From contig CAWECP010000012.1 of the NCBI GenBank assembly GCA_963807675.1, positions 1,550,001 to 1,614,000 of the forward strand: a stretch of DNA of 64,000 bases, read 5' to 3'. Shown piece by piece: positions 7,747 through 15,459 of this stretch. The DNA is from Bog-473 sp963807675. Its GTDB lineage: Bacteria > Actinomycetota > Acidimicrobiia > Acidimicrobiales > RAAP-2. Position 1 is the stretch's first letter. Every line of letters starts with the position of its first letter. The notes under the pieces are model-generated. The model saw only the letters and a list, made by a program, of their open reading frames with translations, was not told where the DNA came from and did no database searches. The position numbers and the translations under genes are program-made.

Positions 7747-9558
7747 ATGTCCGCTCCCAGGGAACGACCGGGGGACCCGAGCGACCCCGTCGAAATCGAG
7801 TGGCAGTTCGACGCGCTCGACCTCCGTCCCGTGGAAAGGTGGCTCGCCACGTTGCCGACGCTGGCCGTCGAGACCGATGACGGTGGCACCGTTACCGCGC
7901 TGGCCCGTACGCCGCGCCGCCTGACCGACTCGTACCTCGACACCGATGACTGGCGCATCGCGCGCGCCGGCTTCGTCCTGCGCACCCGGCGCCGCGGGCG
8001 CCAGGACGAGATCACCCTGAAGGACATGCGTCCGGCCGAGGGGAGCGGACTGCGTCAGCGCCTCGAGGTGACGGAGCTCTTGCCGCCGTCGGGCCCCGAC
8101 GCGCTGGGGGCCGAGGGCCCGGTCGGCCGTCGCCTGCGCGCCATCGTGGGCTCCCACCGGCTGCACGAAATGCTCCAGGTGCGGACGCGGCGCCGGCCCT
8201 TCGCACTGCGCGTGGGTGGGGTGGACGCCGCCGAGGTCGCGCTCGATGAGACCCTCATCGTCGTCGGCGACGGCCAGCGGCCCATGCAGCTGCGACGCGT
8301 CGAGGTCGAGGTACAGCCCGAATGGCTCAATGCGCTCGAGCCGATTGTGCAGCAGCTGCGGGTCTCGTGCGGGCTCCAGCCGGCCGGTCTCTCGAAATTC
8401 GAGGCCGGCCTGCTCGCACTCGGCCAGGAGATCCCCGGCTCGCCCGACCTCGGCCCGACGACCGTTTCGGAGTCGTCGACCATGGGCGACCTCGCCTTCG
8501 CCGTCCTACGGCGCCAACTGGCCGTCCTGCGCGAGAAGGAGCCGGGTACACGCCTGGGAGAGGACGTCGAGGAGCTGCACGACATGCGCGTCGCCACGCG
8601 GCGGTTGCGTGCCGCGCTGGCGTTGTTCTCTGCCGTGCTGCCGGTGCGGGCCCAGATGTTCCGCCAGGAGCTGGGCTGGCTGGCTGGCGTCCTGGGCGAC
8701 GTGCGCGACCTGGACGTGCAGCTCGAGGGGCTGGCGGGCACCCTGGGCGAGCCGATCCACCCCGCCGCGGCGAGCCCCGGCCACGATCCGCTGTCCGACC
8801 TCACCGCGCTGCTCGAGCGCGAGCGCGAGGACGCCCGGGGCGAAATGCTGCGCGCCCTCGACTCGGTGCGCTGGGAGCGCCTGGCCCGGGGGTTGACCGC
8901 CATGGTGCAGCAGGGCCCGGCCCGCCGCTCGCTGGCCACCCGGGTCCCGGCGGTGGTCGGCATGCCCGAGCTCGTCCAGGCCCGGCACGACGCCGTGGTC
9001 AAGGCGGCCAAGCGGGCCCGGAAGAGCGGCGTCGTGTCCGACTTCCATCGCGTGCGCATCCGGGGCAAGCGATTGCGCTACGCGCTCGAGTTCAGCGCCG
9101 ACCTCTACGGCGGGCGGACAGCTCGCTACGTGCGCCAGCTCTCCAGCCTCCAGGACGAGCTGGGGAGCATGCAGGACGCCGAGGTGGCGTCGGTCCGCCT
9201 GTCCCAGCTGGCCACCGGTCAGGCCTACCTGCCCGCCGCCACGGTCTTCGTGATGGGCGGCATGGCTGAGCGCTACCGCCAGGAAGTGCGCCGCCTGCTC
9301 GGCGGTCTTCCCAAGGGGCTCTCCCGCGTCGGCGGGCGGGAGTGGCGCGAACTGTTCGACCACATGGAGCGGCTGCGCGCTGAGGCCGAGGCGGCCCGCC
9401 CTCCCGCGCGCAATACGTTGCGCGCCGTCCCGCTCCCACCCGCGACGGCCGAGCCCGACGTGGAGAGTCGCCATCCGGCTGGCGAGAGGGCGACCGGCAC
9501 CACCCCGCCCAACCTCACCGCGCTGGCGCCGCCCCCGCAGTCACGCCAGGGGGAATGA
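7747..9558 (+). CDS. CYTH-CHAD domain protein
   Basis: 603-residue fusion of an N-terminal CYTH triphosphate-tunnel domain (about 10-210) and a C-terminal CHAD domain (about 240-560). CHAD helices contain the conserved histidines and basic residues in ELHDMRVATRRLRAAL and FHRVRIRGKRLRYALE, known to bind inorganic polyphosphate. The CYTH signature normally reads ExExK; here it is E16-I-E18-W-Q20, so the lysine is replaced by glutamine, which may alter catalysis. The tail is Pro-rich. The ATG has a TAGCCT -10 box (7734-7739) 7 nt upstream and no ribosome site, indicating a leaderless mRNA. Its 3' end overlaps the convergent EthD-like gene by 18 bp. Confidence 0.9.
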   Translation: MSAPRERPGDPSDPVEIEWQFDALDLRPVERWLATLPTLAVETDDGGTVTALARTPRRLTDSYLDTDDWRIARAGFVLRTRRRGRQDEITLKDMRPAEGSGLRQRLEVTELLPPSGPDALGAEGPVGRRLRAIVGSHRLHEMLQVRTRRRPFALRVGGVDAAEVALDETLIVVGDGQRPMQLRRVEVEVQPEWLNALEPIVQQLRVSCGLQPAGLSKFEAGLLALGQEIPGSPDLGPTTVSESSTMGDLAFAVLRRQLAVLREKEPGTRLGEDVEELHDMRVATRRLRAALALFSAVLPVRAQMFRQELGWLAGVLGDVRDLDVQLEGLAGTLGEPIHPAAASPGHDPLSDLTALLEREREDARGEMLRALDSVRWERLARGLTAMVQQGPARRSLATRVPAVVGMPELVQARHDAVVKAAKRARKSGVVSDFHRVRIRGKRLRYALEFSADLYGGRTARYVRQLSSLQDELGSMQDAEVASVRLSQLATGQAYLPAATVFVMGGMAERYRQEVRRLLGGLPKGLSRVGGREWRELFDHMERLRAEAEAARPPARNTLRAVPLPPATAEPDVESRHPAGERATGTTPPNLTALAPPPQSRQGE

Positions 9559-9909
9559 GGACCCCTCCTCGCCCATCACGACGCGGGGATGCTCGGTCAG
9601 GATGAAGTGCAGGCGATCGGTGTCGAGGAAGTTCTCTATGTCGTTCCAGATGGCGCCGAAGTCGGGCTCTCCCATGTGGGCGCGGTAGGTGTCCATACTC
9701 ACGAACCACTGCACCGTCACCCCGTCGAAGCCGGGGTCGTCGTCACCGGCGTAGTCGTCCAGCGGGCGCGGATGCTGCTCGTAGCGGACCACGTGGCGGC
9801 CGCTCAGGCTTGCGGCGATCAACGGCCCGTGGACGTCACGCCAGTGTGCGTGGAACTCGGCCGGGGTGAGCCCGTCCTTGCGCCGGAGCAGGCAGGTGAG
9901 CCTGACCAT
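9541..9909 (-). CDS. EthD-domain protein
   Basis: Small ferredoxin-like alpha/beta-barrel protein of 122 residues. The N-terminal pattern MVRLTCLLRRKDGLTPAEF followed by HAHWRDVHGPL is diagnostic of EthD/dabb-type proteins, which often assist monooxygenase or ring-cleavage steps. GGAGGT lies 5 nt before the ATG, a good ribosome site. No partner oxygenase is adjacent, so its substrate is unknown. Confidence 0.82.
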   Translation of the reverse strand: MVRLTCLLRRKDGLTPAEFHAHWRDVHGPLIAASLSGRHVVRYEQHPRPLDDYAGDDDPGFDGVTVQWFVSMDTYRAHMGEPDFGAIWNDIENFLDTDRLHFILTEHPRVVMGEEGSSFPLA

Positions 9910-10143
9910 GGGCGACCTCCAGTGGTGGGCGGCGGGCCCGGCCGCCGGGTGCGACCGGGCGCCGACACGCTAGTGGGAGGTGATGACGCTCTCGGGACTT
10001 AGGGGAGCGAGAGGGTGGCGCCCGAAGACGAGCCTCCGGTGCTGACACCCACCGAGGCGCCGCCGACCGAGACCGTGCCACCCGTGCTGACCGGCGCGGA
10101 CGGGGTCGGGACGCTGACCGTCGTCGACCCGCTGCTCTGCGTC

Positions 10144-10228
10144 ACCGTCGGCGTGGGCACCGTCGGCGTGGGCACCGTCGGCGTGGGCACCGTCGGCGTG
10201 GGCACCGTCGGCGTGGGCACCGTGGTCG
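10144..10228. repeat. 15-bp tandem repeat encoding PTPTV units
   Basis: About five tandem copies of GGCACCGTCGGCGTG, encoding Pro-Thr-Pro-Thr-Val repeats on the minus strand near the C-terminus of the stalk protein. The unit is a multiple of three, so copy-number change would alter stalk length without shifting frame. Confidence 0.85.
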
Positions 10229-10524
10229 GGGTCGACACCGGCAAGGTGGGGAGCGTCGGCGAGGACGAGCCCGATCCCGAGCCCGAGCCTGAGGAGGAGC
10301 CTGAGCCCGAGGACGAGCTCGAGCCTGAACCCTTGCCCGAGGACGAGCCCGAGGACGAGGACGAGCCTGAACCCGAGGACGAGCCCGAACCTGTCGAGGG
10401 CTTGGGCGAGGAGCCGGAGCTACCGGAGCTGGGCGAGCTTCCCGACAGCAACCCGGTCACGTCGTCGAGCGTCCCGGTGACGTCCGAGACCACGCCGGTC
10501 AGCGACGAGAGCCCGCTCGAGGTG

Positions 10525-10572
10525 GCCGGTGCCGGTGCCGGTGCCGGTGCCGGTGCCGGTGCCGGTGCCGGT
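10525..10572. repeat. 6-bp tandem repeat (GCCGGT)8
   Basis: Eight perfect GCCGGT units, encoding Gly-Thr on the minus strand in the N-terminal frame and Pro-Ala in the shifted frame. The apparent extra base that breaks the reading frame sits at the edge of this tract (GGTGGCC at 10521-10527 where GGTGCC is expected). Confidence 0.9.
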
Positions 10573-11010
10573 TTTGGTTCCGGTGCCGGTTTTGGTTCCG
10601 GTCGAAGAGCCGGAGCCGGAACCCGAACCCGAGCCGGCACTGCCCAGACCCGTGCCGCCACCCACGGGCAGGTTGCTCGAGGGGTCCGTGACGAGCGTGA
10701 CGAAGGGGGCGATGCCCTCGGTCAGCGAACCGGTTGTCCCCGTGAAGGACGCGGAACCCTGGCTGGACGATGCGTGCCCGTGCACACCGGTTGAGGTGGA
10801 GCCTTGGGCGGCGTGGTCGACCGCGGCCGCCAGGGGCAGGTCCTGCGCCGCCGAGGCGACCGGGTGGGCGGCCGCCGGCGAGACGGTGAAGTAACCGCCG
10901 AAGCCGCCCATGAGGGCGCCCACCGCGGCGCAGGCCAGGCCGCCGGCCCCGACCATGGCAGCGTTGCGGTACCGGCCCAGGCCCCTAGGGCCTTCAGACT
11001 CCGTCTCCTC

Positions 11011-11397
11011 CATCTCCTCCGGCTCCAACTCTTCGGCCTGCGCCGGCTCGGCCACCGCCGAGCCCAGCTCGATCATCAGGAGGCTGTCGTAGATGTCGTC
11101 GACCGTCAGCTGCTTCGGCTCTGGCCCTTCGGCCTGCACCGGCTGGGCCACCGACGAGCCCAGATCGATCATCAGGAGGCTGTCGTAGATGTCGTCGACC
11201 GTCAGGTTCTCTGGATCCGACTCTTCGGCCTGCACCGGCTCGGCCCCCGACGAGCCCAGTTCGATCATCAGGAGGCTGTCGTAGAGCTCGCCGACCGTCA
11301 GGTTCTCTGGATCTGACTCTTCGGCCTGCACCGGCTCAGCCCCCGACGAGCCCAGTTCGTTCATCCGCAGGCGGTCGTAGATCTCGTCAACCGTCAT
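11011..11397 (-). repeat. four 96-bp tandem coding repeats
   Basis: Four consecutive 32-codon units at 11397-11299, 11298-11203, 11202-11107 and 11106-11011. Each encodes T-V-x-[ED]-[IL]-Y-D-x-L-[LR]-M-x-[ED]-L-G-S followed by an acidic linker with PVQAE or PAQAE. Units 1 and 2 are nearly identical in their linker. They would lie on the cytoplasmic side of the single membrane span. Confidence 0.85.
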
Positions 11398-11470
11398 GTT
11401 TCGTCCCTCCCTCCAGGACCTCCTCCAGGCCCTTCGAGAGGGAAACGGGCCTCACCTGCGACTCTTACGG

Positions 11471-11515
11471 TCCGTTTCACAACGGATGCACCTCACCTTT
11501 CCGCTCAGCGGAAAG
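11471..11515. promoter_or_regulatory. two hairpins between the sortase and the repeat-protein gene
   Basis: TCCGTT-TCAC-AACGGA (11471-11486) and the 19-bp palindrome CTTTCCGCT-C-AGCGGAAAG (11497-11515). The second is centred exactly on the sortase stop codon. No T-run follows on the minus strand, so an mRNA processing or partial-termination element is as likely as a terminator. Confidence 0.4.
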
Positions 11516-12599
11516 CCCACCAGCCGATCGTCACAACACCGTCGTGAACAGGGAGAACGACCGACATGGCGTGCTCGCCCGGTGCCGATCCGCCCTCGAA
11601 GGTCACCGTCGTGGACAGGACGACCTGGGTCGGCGTGCCTCCCGTCGAGTCGATCTCGACGTCGAGCGGGGCGTCGTGCCCCGTCACCACCGCCCCGTCC
11701 AGCTCGGGCGGCATCGCCACCCTGGGCGCCATGGCCGACCACCAGGCCGCCCGCCGCTGGGCGCCCGCGTGCAGCCCCCCGAAGTAGGTCTCCAGCGCCG
11801 CTGCCTCGAGCGACAGCGGCCCCGGCGACTGGGCGAAGGCCACCGACGCGTTGACCAGCTTCATGGTGCCCATGGGCGCCTCGTTCTGCTCGAGCGTCAG
11901 GCCCTGCTTCTGGAGCGCCGGCGGCGCGGACGTCCTGTAGTCCGTGGCCTGCACTGTCTTGATGAACTGAGCGCCCGGATCCAGGTTGGCCCCCTTGGTC
12001 ACCGCCCCCACCTCGTCGGCGTGGATGAGAAGGCGGTCGGGCGTGAAGAACAGGGCGTTGGGCGGCCAGCACGTGTCGAGCACGATGCTCGGCCCGGTCG
12101 AGTTGGCCACGGGCGAGCCGGCCGGCACGACCTGCTGGCCGGCCACCTCGAACTTCACCGTGTTGCAGGCTGTGGCGTAGGTGATCACGTCGCCCGGCTT
12201 CAGGTCGTTGAGGTGGACGAAATAGCTCACGTCGTGGGCCAGGAAGACGGCCGAGCCGTCGACGCCGGGCCACACCGACTGGGGGTCGTGGCCCACGGCG
12301 ACGTTGAGCTGGGGGTCGTCGGTCCCCTCCTCTACCGGGGCGTTCAGGTTGATGGCCGGGATGGTCAGGATCCCGGAGAGCTGGCCGGGCTGGACGCCCG
12401 CGACCTGGCAGGAGGCCCCGTGGCTGGCTTGCGCGATCTTGGCCATGGCCGCCTGCTCGCTGGCGATCAGGACGGCCTGGGCCTGGCGCTGGTGGGCCTG
12501 GTGGGCGGCGGCGTAGCTCGCCGCGAAGATCGCCGTGAAGAGGAGCATCACGCCGATCAGGGTGACGCTCAGGCGCCGTGCGCCCTTCAAGGACGACAT
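11505..12599 (-). CDS. class D/E-like sortase with a large C-terminal extension
   Basis: Membrane-anchored transpeptidase of 364 residues: N-terminal membrane helix (about 10-32), then a sortase domain (about 75-200). The catalytic triad is visible: His122 in LAHDVSYF, Cys177 in VLDTCWPP and Arg189 in TPDRLLI. GILTIPAINLNAPVEEG is the typical sortase opening strand. After the sortase fold about 160 further residues follow, unusual for sortases, with no domain I recognise. ATG 12599 with GGAG 8 nt upstream is chosen; the frame is open to 12707 through non-homologous sequence. It lies between a secreted protein with a sortase-like tail and the repeat stalk protein, so it probably anchors the former. 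Confidence 0.85.
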   Translation of the reverse strand: MSSLKGARRLSVTLIGVMLLFTAIFAASYAAAHQAHQRQAQAVLIASEQAAMAKIAQASHGASCQVAGVQPGQLSGILTIPAINLNAPVEEGTDDPQLNVAVGHDPQSVWPGVDGSAVFLAHDVSYFVHLNDLKPGDVITYATACNTVKFEVAGQQVVPAGSPVANSTGPSIVLDTCWPPNALFFTPDRLLIHADEVGAVTKGANLDPGAQFIKTVQATDYRTSAPPALQKQGLTLEQNEAPMGTMKLVNASVAFAQSPGPLSLEAAALETYFGGLHAGAQRRAAWWSAMAPRVAMPPELDGAVVTGHDAPLDVEIDSTGGTPTQVVLSTTVTFEGGSAPGEHAMSVVLPVHDGVVTIGWWAFR

Positions 12600-12625
12600 C
12601 GGCCCGACTCCGGTGCTGGCTGCCA

Positions 12626-12663
12626 CTGCTCGGAACGGGATTCCGCCATCCCGTCCCGAGCAG
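12626..12663 (-). promoter_or_regulatory. long hairpin in the leader of the sortase gene
   Basis: A 16-bp stem with a 6-nt loop lies 27 nt before the sortase ATG. In the minus-strand RNA all 16 pairs form (one is G-U); in the plus-strand RNA that position is an A-C mismatch. It therefore looks selected as RNA made from the minus strand. No T-run follows. The rest of 12600-12893 shows a short open frame (12688 to 12587) with a good ribosome site and nothing else I can name. Confidence 0.45.
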
Positions 12664-12893
12664 CCCGCAGCATCGGTTCCCGCTGCATCTGCTTTCTCCC
12701 TCTCCAATCCTCCGGAAGATCTTGTGTTTTCTGCTCCCGGTCGGAGTGGCGGAGCACCCCGGCGCCTTGTCCTATCCGCTCGTTGTGAGCCTTCCTTTTG
12801 TTCGTGACTGCCACCGGGCCGGCCCCCGAGACCGGAGGGGGAACGGAGGAGGTCCCGGAAGCCGGGCCCGGTGGCGGTCCGCCGCGGCGCCGC

Positions 12894-14438
12894 TCAGCGG
12901 CTGCCCCTGCGGCGGGTGATCGGGTTGATCGAGCGGGCCACCGAGAGGATCCGGCGGCGGCCGATCAGAAGGATCCCGGCCAGGCCCATGCCGGCCATCA
13001 AGATGATGGGCAGCGTGCCGGCCCAGTACTCCCCGGTGTGCACCGTGGTGACGTTGGGCACCACGGCCGGGGCGGCCGGGGCGGCCGGGGTGGCCGCCGG
13101 CGAGCTGGCCGGGATGGCGTTCGCCGAGGTGGTGACCGGCGTCGTCGAGGCCGAGGCCGAGACGTTGCCGAGGTCCAGCGAGAGCAGGCTGACGGCCGGG
13201 GCCAGGTTCAGGTCGATGCTGTCGGCCGTGGCGCTGCCCGCCGTGCCGCCGTTGGACGTGCTGGGCGTGCAGCTGAGCACCCCGTCGGGCTGGAAGTTGA
13301 GCAGCTGGTCGAGCAGCGTGCCGAGCGGCGTGGCGTTGAGCTCGGTCAGCACCTCTTGGAGGATGGAGCCGACCTCGTTCAGCTGCGAGAGCGGGAGCGT
13401 CTGGCCCGCCGCGGTGACCGAGACGACGCCGGCATTGCAGCTCGGGGTGACCTGGCCCGTCGACTCGTTGACCGAGACCGCGGCCGAGGTCGGCGTCACC
13501 TGAATGTCGAGCATGCCGAGCACGTTGACGTCAGCCGCCTCCTGGGTGGCGGTGGCCGTCAGGGTGCCGCCGGACGCGCTGACCTTCGAGGTCGAGCCGC
13601 CGACGGTGACCGAGAGCAGCGGTGGGAGCGAGCTGACGTTGGCCGACGAGGTGAGGGTGCTGAGCAGCGTGCCCACGGGCGAAGCCTGTCCCACCTCGTC
13701 CAACACGCCTCCGATGATGGAGCAGGCGCCGTCGACCGGGTTGGTCGTGTTGACCGAGGTCGGCGACAGCGGGGCGCCGTTGGCCACGCCGGACAGCAGC
13801 CCGTTGGCCGTCGTCAAAATGGTGCTCACCGGTGCCGGCAGGCTGCCGCTGCCCGCGCCCGCGGTGGGGGTGGCGGCGGCGACGCCCGAGCACAGGGTGC
13901 TGGGCAGGGCCAGGCTGTCCGACCCGAGCAGGCTGCTCAGGTTGAGCGTGAGCCCGGCCAGGCTGCCCGAGCTCGCCGCGGTCGGGTTCCCACTGGAGTC
14001 CTCGGCGGCCGAGGCGGTGCCACACGCTGGCCCGAGGGAGAGCAGCGCGACGTTGATGGCCGGCACGGCGCACACGCTCGAGCCGGACGGGTTGGGCGCC
14101 GCCGTCTGGCCGACGCTCTTGGCGATGGCCGACTGCGACGAGTCGACGGCGAACCCGCTGGTCGAGTCGGTCGGCTTCGACGGGCACGGGTTGGTCGTGG
14201 CGGCCGACGACAGGCAGGCACCGGTGCCGACGGACTCGGCCAGGTTGCTGCTGGCGGCGTCGGCCTCGGACCCGCCGCCGGTGACCTGCAACTGGTTCGC
14301 CAGGTTCACGCCTACAAAGCCTCCGTTGGCATTGATCGTCCATGTGGCCGGAGCGCTGGCTCCGGCGCTCGATGACAGCGCCGCGACAACCGCTATGGCT
14401 GCCACACCTACTGCGGCGATGCGACTCCGTCCCCTCAT
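12894..14438 (-). CDS. secreted surface protein with C-terminal sortase-like sorting tail
   Basis: 514 residues. A Sec signal peptide (MRGRSRIAAVGVAAIAVVAA, likely cut after AGASA near residue 28) leads into a Ser/Thr/Leu/Ala-rich exported region with scattered cysteines and no domain I recognise. The C-terminus has a Pro/Ala linker, TVHTGEYWAG at about 465-474, a membrane helix (about 475-493), RRR and a basic tail. This is the layout of a cell-wall sorting signal with VHTG in place of LPxTG or LAxTG. AGGGG 7 nt before ATG 14438 favours this start over 14456. It is first in the minus-strand surface block, followed by the sortase. Confidence 0.75.
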   Translation of the reverse strand: MRGRSRIAAVGVAAIAVVAALSSSAGASAPATWTINANGGFVGVNLANQLQVTGGGSEADAASSNLAESVGTGACLSSAATTNPCPSKPTDSTSGFAVDSSQSAIAKSVGQTAAPNPSGSSVCAVPAINVALLSLGPACGTASAAEDSSGNPTAASSGSLAGLTLNLSSLLGSDSLALPSTLCSGVAAATPTAGAGSGSLPAPVSTILTTANGLLSGVANGAPLSPTSVNTTNPVDGACSIIGGVLDEVGQASPVGTLLSTLTSSANVSSLPPLLSVTVGGSTSKVSASGGTLTATATQEAADVNVLGMLDIQVTPTSAAVSVNESTGQVTPSCNAGVVSVTAAGQTLPLSQLNEVGSILQEVLTELNATPLGTLLDQLLNFQPDGVLSCTPSTSNGGTAGSATADSIDLNLAPAVSLLSLDLGNVSASASTTPVTTSANAIPASSPAATPAAPAAPAVVPNVTTVHTGEYWAGTLPIILMAGMGLAGILLIGRRRILSVARSINPITRRRGSR

Positions 14439-14635
14439 CTTCTGTCCCCTATCCATCCCCACCACATCGGGGAGTTCCTCACTTGGCTGGGAAACGGAGG
14501 CGTCTCCGCAATCTTTCGCCCGCTGAGAAAGAATTCGCGGGTCGGCACCCCTGTTGCATGAGCAACCCGTGCACAAGTTCCAACTTTTTGCGCTCTAGAA
14601 GGGGAAACGCCCGCTGTCCCGTACTCTTGCGCGCC

Positions 14636-15385
14636 ATGCCCGCGTCGCACGCCGTCGTGATCGTCTTGGCGGGCGTGGGCGCCGGCATCTTCAACGGTGT
14701 GGCGGGCGGCGGCAGCCTGATCTCCTTCCCCGTGCTGCTGGCCCTCGGCTACCCGGCCCTGACGGCCAACATCACGAACACCATCGGGATCTGGCCCGGC
14801 TACGTCGCCTCGGCCGCCGGCTTCCGCCGCGAGATCGGCGACCAGCGCCGGCGCCTCCTCCGCCTCACCCCCGTCGGCCTGGCCGGGGGCACGGCCGGCG
14901 CGCTCCTCTTGCTCACGACGTCTTCGGCGACCTTCGACCGCGTCGTGCCCTGGCTCGTCCTGGGCGCGGCCGCCCTGTTCGCCGCCCAGCCTCTGCTGCG
15001 GCGGGCCCTGGACCGCGGCGCCGCCCAACCCCGCACCCGGCCCGTGTTGCTGGTGGCCGGGGTGTTCGCCGCCTCGGTCTACGGGGGCTACTTCGGCGCC
15101 GCCATGGGCGTCATGTTCCTGGCCGTGCTCGGGCTGGCGCTGCCCGTCTCGCTGGCGCACACGAGCGGCTTGCGCGCCGTCCTGTCGATGATCGTGAACG
15201 GCATGGCCGCGGCGGTTTTCCTCATCCACGGCGGCCTGGCCTGGGAGGCCGTGGGGTTCTTGGCCCTGGGCAGCCTGTTCGGCGGCTTCGCCGGCGCCCG
15301 CCTGGCGCTGGCCCTGCCCGCCCCGGCCCTGCGTGCCGTGGTCGTCGTCATCGGCGTCGGGACGGCGGTCAAGCTGCTCGTCTGA
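14636..15385 (+). CDS. TSUP-family (TauE/SafE) membrane transporter
   Basis: Integral membrane protein of 249 residues with about eight hydrophobic helices in two repeated halves. The halves begin GVGAGIFNGVAGGGSL and AASVYGGYFGAAMGVMF, the signature of the TSUP sulfite/sulfonate exporter family. The transported anion is probably a sulfur compound or organic acid, but this cannot be read. ATG 14636 lies 8 nt after a TACTCT -10 box (14622-14627), without a ribosome site, indicating a leaderless mRNA. The 197 bp shared with the divergent surface gene hold a GTTGC-ATGA-GCAAC hairpin and nothing else recognised. Confidence 0.85.
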   Translation: MPASHAVVIVLAGVGAGIFNGVAGGGSLISFPVLLALGYPALTANITNTIGIWPGYVASAAGFRREIGDQRRRLLRLTPVGLAGGTAGALLLLTTSSATFDRVVPWLVLGAAALFAAQPLLRRALDRGAAQPRTRPVLLVAGVFAASVYGGYFGAAMGVMFLAVLGLALPVSLAHTSGLRAVLSMIVNGMAAAVFLIHGGLAWEAVGFLALGSLFGGFAGARLALALPAPALRAVVVVIGVGTAVKLLV

Positions 15386-15415
15386 CCCATCGCCCCACCT
15401 TCAATGGCGTCGGAC

Positions 15416-15459
15416 TTGACTCGCTTAGCGAATCAGCTAAATATTAGCGATATGGCTAA
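15416..15459 (+). promoter_or_regulatory. promoter with two ArsR-type operators
   Basis: A -35 box TTGACT (15416-15421) and a -10-like TAAATA (15438-15443) are 16 bp apart. Two identical inverted repeats TTAGC-N6-GCTAA lie at 15425-15440 and 15444-15459, start to start 19 bp. The first fills the promoter spacer and -10; the second covers the start codon at 15452. The operon encodes an ArsR-type repressor, the obvious ligand for these sites. Confidence 0.75.

Larger units (their letters stand above)
9999..11397 (-). pseudogene. membrane-anchored repeat protein with Ser/Gly/Pro-rich stalk, frame broken by one base
   Basis: The N-terminus has four 32-residue repeats (TVDDIYDSLLMIELGS type, residues 1-129) rich in acidic residues. 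One membrane span follows (about 146-171), then a long exported Gly/Thr/Ser region. The reading frame from 11397 breaks within a GGCACC repeat: the last unit reads GGCCACC, one base too many (10524/10525). Removing that base joins Gly-Thr repeats directly to TSSGLSSLTGVV, a Ser/Gly stalk and PTPTV repeats ending at 9999, total about 465 residues. As sequenced, frame 1 stops at 10420. A strong AGGGAGGGAC ribosome site fixes the start. It is third in the surface block after the sortase. No known family recognised. Confidence 0.65.

Noticed and set aside
10144..10228. Short direct repeats as a possible CRISPR array
   Set aside because: Units are 15 bp without unique spacers and lie in coding frame as PTPTV repeats.
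10015..10794. Long acidic open frame on the plus strand through the stalk gene
   Set aside because: It is the antisense of a Ser/Gly/Pro low-complexity coding region; it has no ribosome site or domain and consists of Glu/Pro repeats caused by the repeat DNA.
14439..14635. Riboswitch in the leader of the surface protein (c-di-GMP or c-di-AMP type)
   Set aside because: Small hairpins exist (CGGAG-ACGC-CTCCG and GTTGC-ATGA-GCAAC), but the conserved riboswitch cores could not be aligned.
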